Assembly: GCF_041359055.1 (NCBI RefSeq)
Contig: NZ_JBGJKZ010000003.1
Span: 310,001 to 374,000 of the forward strand
DNA from: Paenalcaligenes hominis_A
Lineage (GTDB): Bacteria; Pseudomonadota; Gammaproteobacteria; Burkholderiales; Burkholderiaceae_B
DNA: 64,000 nucleotides
Direction: 5' to 3'
Made by a program: the position numbers and the translations under genes. Below, piece after piece: positions 60,389 to 64,000 of the stretch. Numbering within the stretch: position 1 is the stretch's first letter; each line of letters starts with the position of its first letter. The notes under the pieces were generated by a model, which was given only the letters and a program-made list of their open reading frames with translations, did no database searches and was not told the origin of the DNA.

Positions 60389-60607
60389 ATGAGCTCAGCA
60401 CCTTTACGTGAAGATACGCAACCTTGGTATAAAGAGCCTTGGCCTTGGATCCTCATGTCTGGTCCTGCTATTGTAGTGGTAGCATGTTTGATCACCATTT
60501 ACTTAGCTTTTTCTCACTACGACAAACCTATGTCAGGAGCTACGAAAAAAGGGTTGCAGATTGTGCCCAGTAGCCAAGTAGATAAAGCAGAATCCAAGCA
60601 GCAGTAA
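60389..60607 (+). CDS. Short FixH/CcoH-like membrane protein
   Basis: A 72-residue single-helix protein: WYKEPWPWILMSGPAIVVVA is the typical FixH start, followed by the helix and a short periplasmic tail with KKGLQIVPSS. Usual FixH/CcoH proteins are about twice this long and have a periplasmic Ig-like domain; here that domain is lacking. Short forms also occur in Alcaligenaceae as far as I recall. It helps assemble or stabilise cbb3 oxidase. Confidence 0.78.
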   Translation: MSSAPLREDTQPWYKEPWPWILMSGPAIVVVACLITIYLAFSHYDKPMSGATKKGLQIVPSSQVDKAESKQQ

Positions 60608-60612
60608 AAATT

Positions 60613-60646
60613 AAAAAAGCTAAGTTATTTTTAACTTAGCTTTTTT
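60613..60646. terminator. Bidirectional terminator between fixH-like gene and fnr
   Basis: AAAAAAGCTAAGTT pairs with AACTTAGCTTTTTT. The stem is nearly the same as the sstT/gph terminator at 10591-10622. Confidence 0.88.
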
Positions 60647-60672
60647 ATTGCGGCATTTAGAATATAAAGCGT

Positions 60673-61413
60673 TTAATACGCGTGGTTTGGGCAAACGGTA
60701 CCAGCTAATTGATGTAAAGCGGGCAAATTAAGCAATTTAACCTCACGTTGTTGTATTTCCAATAAGCCTTCACGGGCAAAGCGCGAAAACAACCGACTGA
60801 CAGTTTCAAGTGTTAGACCTAGAAAATTGCCAATTTCCTCGCGACTCATGCGGAGTAGAAACTCATAGGGTGAATACCCTAGTGCAGTGAGGCGATCAGA
60901 CATATTTAATAGAAAGGCGGCTAAACGTTGTTCAGAGCGTAAAGCACCCAAGGTCATCATAATGCTATGGGAGCGATTAATTTCTTTGCTCATAAGACGA
61001 CGTAACTGCGTTTGTAGCATGGGCAGTTGGGTAGCCAGGTTGTCAAAGTCATCTAAACGCATGACGCAGACTTCACTGTCTTCGAGAGCAATGGCATGGG
61101 ATACATGCGTGTTATTAAGCAAACCATCCATTCCTGCAATTTCGCCTGGCAGTAAAAAACCGGTAATTTGTACTTGACCTGTTGCATCTTCAAGCTGAGT
61201 TTTAAGGCTACCAGAGCGTAAAGCATAAACAGCATCCACTGGATCGGAAAGATGAAATAAAGGGGCACCTTTTTTAAGACGAATGCGTTCCTGAATAAGA
61301 TCATCTAGTCTATTTAGCTCTGGCTCGGGCATGCCCAAAGGTAAGCAAAGCTCACTTAACATGCACGTGGAGCAACGCATTGAGTTAGCCGTGACGGGAA
61401 TACGTTTTTGCAT
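60673..61413 (-). CDS. fnr: FNR/Anr-type oxygen-responsive transcription regulator
   Basis: CRP/FNR-family regulator (246 residues). Four cysteines for an oxygen-labile [4Fe-4S] cluster are in place: three in MRCSTCMLSELCLPLG near the N-terminus and one in EVCVMRLDDF near residue 120. A cyclic-nucleotide-binding-like beta-roll and a helix-turn-helix follow; the recognition helix GNFLGLTLETVSRLFSRF has the E-x2-S-R pattern that reads TTGAT. Location beside the cbb3 genes is typical. An FNR-type dyad in its own upstream region suggests autoregulation. Confidence 0.95.
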   Translation of the reverse strand: MQKRIPVTANSMRCSTCMLSELCLPLGMPEPELNRLDDLIQERIRLKKGAPLFHLSDPVDAVYALRSGSLKTQLEDATGQVQITGFLLPGEIAGMDGLLNNTHVSHAIALEDSEVCVMRLDDFDNLATQLPMLQTQLRRLMSKEINRSHSIMMTLGALRSEQRLAAFLLNMSDRLTALGYSPYEFLLRMSREEIGNFLGLTLETVSRLFSRFAREGLLEIQQREVKLLNLPALHQLAGTVCPNHAY

Positions 61414-61755
61414 AATTTATTCTGAATACAGAAAAGAAAAATATTTGCTTTGAGGCAAATCAATAATAATTGTAGCTTTTTCTAAGCCAGAGAACGAATT
61501 ACATTTGTTTAGATTGGCTAATGCTTAGATTAATGAGTAAATAAATGGTATATGGTGGCGGTTTATTCTAATTGCGTTGTATTTTTGTTACATCGTTTAT
61601 ATATTGTAAACGAAGTATTTTGTCTGACTCTCTTGAAATAAATGAAAGTGGCAGTATCTATTACTTAATAATTGATATATGGCACGGCTTAAATAATGCG
61701 CTAAAGCTAATTCAATGTGTTTAAGACTGTGCTTTTTTTAAAGGCCAACTATTCC
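61414..61755. other. Divergent fnr-clpB spacer of 342 bases
   Basis: A/T-rich. It holds the FNR-type box near fnr and, toward clpB, CTTGAAA at 61632-61638, a match to the sigma-32 -35 element, although the region 12-16 bases downstream fits the heat-shock -10 (CCCCATNT) poorly. No open frame with a ribosome site was seen. Confidence 0.4.
61450..61463 (-). promoter_or_regulatory. FNR-type box in the fnr promoter region
   Basis: On the minus strand TTGATTTGCCTCAA matches TTGAT-N4-ATCAA in 9 of 10 positions. Its centre is only about 45 bases before the fnr start codon, and a TACAAT-like -10 lies further upstream, so the box would overlap or follow the promoter. This fits negative autoregulation, as known for E. 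coli fnr. Confidence 0.62.
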
Positions 61756-64000
61756 ATGCGTATAGATAAATTAACAACACAATTTCAAATGGCTTTAGGC
61801 ACTGCACAAACTTTGGCCATTCAAAGCAAACATGCCTATTTAGAACCTGCTCATGTGCTCTTGGCGCTACTCGAAGACCCAGACTCTGGTGCTAGTAGTT
61901 TATTAGCCCGAGCTGGTGGTGCTGTGCCTCGGCTAAAAAGTGAACTGAGTAACTACCTAGCAGCTCAACCCCAAGTCGAGGGCGGAGAAGCGAACTTACG
62001 CGCTAGCCGCGAACTGCAAACGGCTTTAGCTCAGGCAGATAAAGAAGCGACCCAACGTGGTGATACCTATGTGGCAAGCGAGCTTTTTTTGCTTGCGGTT
62101 TTAAAAGACAAAGGACGTGCTAGCCAAATTTTACGAGATGTAGGGGTGCAAGACAAAGCCCTTGAAGCGGCTATAGACGCGGTGCGTGGCGGGGCGAATG
62201 TAACAGATGCCGAGGGCGAATCAAACCGTGAAGCCTTATCTAAATACACCACTGATTTTACCGAGCGGGCGCGTTTAGGCAAACTGGATCCCGTGATCGG
62301 GCGTGATGATGAAATTCGTCGCTCCATTCAAATATTGCAACGTCGCACTAAAAATAACCCTGTTTTAATTGGTGAGCCAGGCGTAGGTAAAACCGCTATT
62401 GTTGAGGGTTTAGCTCAGCGTATTGTAAATAACGAAGTGCCAGAAAGCTTAAAAGGAAAACGCCTTTTAGTGCTGGATTTGGCGGCGTTATTGGCGGGAG
62501 CTAAATTCCGCGGCGAATTCGAAGAACGCTTAAAAGCGGTCTTAAAAGAACTGGCCCAAGACGAAGGTCAAACCATTCTTTTCATTGATGAAATTCATAT
62601 GGTGGTGGGCGCTGGTAAAGCCGATGGGGCGATGGACGCAGGCAACATGCTCAAACCCGCCTTAGCACGTGGCGAGATTCATTGTATTGGTGCGACGACT
62701 CTTGATGAGTATCGGCAGTACATAGAAAAAGACGCAGCACTCGAACGGCGCTTCCAACGCGTTCAGGTTGACGAGCCCGATGTGGCATCAACTATTGCTA
62801 TTTTACGTGGTCTCCAAGAGCGTTATGAGCTGCACCATGGTGTTGCCATTACCGACCCTGCTATTGTTGCTGCAGCCGAGTTGTCTCATCGCTATATTAC
62901 CGATCGATTTTTACCCGATAAGGCGATTGACTTAATTGATGAGGCCGCCGCTCGTATTCGTATGGAGATTGATTCCAAGCCAGAGGTCATGGACAAGCTT
63001 GAACGCCGTATGATCCAGCTTAAAATTGAGCGTGAAGCGGTGCGTCGTGAAGAGGACGATGCCTCTAAGAAACGTTTGCAAGCGATTGAAGACGAGCTTG
63101 AGGCATTGCAGCGTCAATACGATGATTATGACCATATCTGGAAAGCTGAAAAAGCCGCTGTTCAAGGGACGCAATCCATTAAAGAGGAAATTGAAGCGTT
63201 ACGGGCACAAATGGCAGAGTATCAGCGTAAAGGTCAATTCGAGCAATTAGCCGAGTTGCAATACGGAAAATTACCTCAGCTCGAAGAGCGCTTAGCTTCT
63301 GCTGAGCATGCAAAAGAAGCGGTTGATGAAGAGGCTGAGCGCCCTAAACTGTTACGAACCCAAGTAGGCGTAGAGGAAATCGCCGAGGTGGTGTCGCGTG
63401 CCACGGGTATTCCTGTATCGCGCATGATGCAAGGTGAGCGTGAGAAACTTCTACAGATGGAGTCTCATCTGCATCAGCGTGTTGTGGGCCAAGACGAGGC
63501 CGTCACCTTAGTGTCAGATGCGATCCGTCGTTCACGAGCAGGCCTAGCAGATCCAGACCGTCCTTATGGTTCGTTCTTGTTTTTAGGGCCTACTGGTGTG
63601 GGTAAAACAGAGCTTACCAAGGCATTAGCTGGTTTTCTCTTTGACTCAGAAGACCATCTGATTCGTGTTGATATGTCTGAGTTTATGGAAAAACACTCGG
63701 TCGCTCGTTTGATTGGTGCGCCTCCCGGCTATGTGGGTTACGAGCAAGGTGGTTATTTAACCGAAGCGGTGCGTCGTAAGCCCTATAGTGTGATCTTGCT
63801 TGATGAAGTAGAAAAAGCACACCCCGATGTATTTAACGTGCTGCTGCAAGTGCTTGACGACGGTCGATTAACCGATGGTCAAGGGCGCACAGTGGACTTC
63901 CGTAACACCGTGGTGATTATGACTTCTAACTTGGGGTCGCAACACATTCAAATGATGCAGGATGAGCCTTACGAAACGGTGAAAGAGGTGGTATGGGAAG
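61756..64000 (+). CDS. clpB: ATP-dependent chaperone ClpB, partial at 3' end
   Basis: Hsp100 disaggregase that works with DnaK. About 748 of the expected ~860 residues are present; the rest lies beyond the right edge. It starts MRIDKLTTQFQMALGTAQTL with the Clp N-domain repeats, then NBD1 with Walker A GEPGVGKT near residue 205 and Walker B ILFIDEIH, the long coiled-coil middle domain near 410-530 (ERRMIQLKIEREAVRREEDD), and NBD2 with Walker A GPTGVGKT near 613 and Walker B VILLDEVEKAH. The middle domain separates it from ClpA. A weak sigma-32-like element is upstream. Confidence 0.97.
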   Translation, partial: MRIDKLTTQFQMALGTAQTLAIQSKHAYLEPAHVLLALLEDPDSGASSLLARAGGAVPRLKSELSNYLAAQPQVEGGEANLRASRELQTALAQADKEATQRGDTYVASELFLLAVLKDKGRASQILRDVGVQDKALEAAIDAVRGGANVTDAEGESNREALSKYTTDFTERARLGKLDPVIGRDDEIRRSIQILQRRTKNNPVLIGEPGVGKTAIVEGLAQRIVNNEVPESLKGKRLLVLDLAALLAGAKFRGEFEERLKAVLKELAQDEGQTILFIDEIHMVVGAGKADGAMDAGNMLKPALARGEIHCIGATTLDEYRQYIEKDAALERRFQRVQVDEPDVASTIAILRGLQERYELHHGVAITDPAIVAAAELSHRYITDRFLPDKAIDLIDEAAARIRMEIDSKPEVMDKLERRMIQLKIEREAVRREEDDASKKRLQAIEDELEALQRQYDDYDHIWKAEKAAVQGTQSIKEEIEALRAQMAEYQRKGQFEQLAELQYGKLPQLEERLASAEHAKEAVDEEAERPKLLRTQVGVEEIAEVVSRATGIPVSRMMQGEREKLLQMESHLHQRVVGQDEAVTLVSDAIRRSRAGLADPDRPYGSFLFLGPTGVGKTELTKALAGFLFDSEDHLIRVDMSEFMEKHSVARLIGAPPGYVGYEQGGYLTEAVRRKPYSVILLDEVEKAHPDVFNVLLQVLDDGRLTDGQGRTVDFRNTVVIMTSNLGSQHIQMMQDEPYETVKEVVWE

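Noticed and set aside
61632..61658. Sigma-32 promoter for clpB
   Set aside because: The -35 match is good, but the -10 region fits poorly, so it is only mentioned within the spacer entry.
1..64000. CRISPR arrays, insertion sequences, prophage genes, tRNA or rRNA genes
   Set aside because: No regularly spaced repeats, transposase or integrase motifs, or cloverleaf signatures were seen other than the tRNA-like part of tmRNA.

Overview
The window reads as a chromosomal stretch of a betaproteobacterium of the family Alcaligenaceae (Bordetella/Alcaligenes relatives, but of clearly lower GC than Bordetella, so a Paenalcaligenes- or Oligella-like lineage is a reasonable inference). Supporting signs are the order gyrA-serC-pheA-tyrA-aroA-cmk-rpsA-ihfB-lapA-lapB-hldE1-hldD-cysM, a tmRNA with tag ANDERFALAA, the rsgA/M48 peptidase/orn neighbourhood, and a betaproteobacterial-type paa cluster with a stand-alone PaaN. 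No phage, insertion sequence, CRISPR array, rRNA or tRNA was seen. The window is dense, mostly housekeeping DNA.

Layout. 1-1.24 kb: minus-strand tetrathionate reductase genes ttrB and ttrC (ttrC runs off the left edge) behind an FNR-type promoter. 1.4-2.2 kb: a yybP-ykoY manganese riboswitch and a GDT1/UPF0016 Mn exporter. 2.4-3.6 kb: a fused S-adenosylmethionine decarboxylase-spermidine synthase with a structured leader. 3.7-6.5 kb (minus): a glycosyltransferase, a polysaccharide deacetylase, a nucleoside deoxyribosyltransferase and a small orphan gene. 6.9-10.6 kb: esterase-like phytase, a DUF4870 membrane protein, tmRNA (ssrA), and sstT. 10.6-12.7 kb (minus): gph, ubiG, ompA. 13.1-28.1 kb: the long plus-strand run from gyrA through aromatic amino-acid genes, rpsA, ihfB, LPS heptose genes and cysM. 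28.1-33.9 kb: mltB, a histone-deacetylase-like hydrolase, etfBA and an acyl-CoA dehydrogenase. 33.9-38.2 kb: a LexA-boxed microgene, rplS, a Nudix CoA pyrophosphatase, rsgA, an M48 peptidase and orn. 38.4-46.4 kb: phenylacetate catabolism (paaABCDE, paaN, paaG, paaI, paaK). 46.5-51.6 kb: acpS, nagZ, uvrC, pgsA and an MFS transporter. 51.6-54.1 kb: queF and aceA. 54.2-61.4 kb: the cbb3 oxidase cluster (a reduced ccoI-like gene, ccoS, ccoN, ccoO, ccoQ, ccoP, ccoG, fixH-like, fnr). 61.8 kb to the right edge: clpB, incomplete.

How it fits together. An oxygen-responsive theme joins the two ends. The fnr gene, the ccoN operon and the ttr operon each have an FNR-type dyad upstream, so low oxygen probably switches between cbb3 oxidase and tetrathionate respiration. 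Phenylacetyl-CoA catabolism, ETF with an acyl-CoA dehydrogenase, and isocitrate lyase form a coherent acyl-CoA/acetyl-CoA economy, although paaF, paaH and paaJ are not in the window.

The most unusual item is the gene at the normal ccoI position (54255-55214). It keeps the membrane helices and CPC motif of a copper P1B-type ATPase, but the actuator domain and the phosphorylation/nucleotide-binding domain are replaced by short in-frame linkers. It sits behind a tandem 20-bp dyad repeat and an almost leaderless promoter. The LexA-boxed 55-residue orphan gene at 33.98 kb, the leader of the spermidine-synthesis fusion and the fusion itself also deserve attention.
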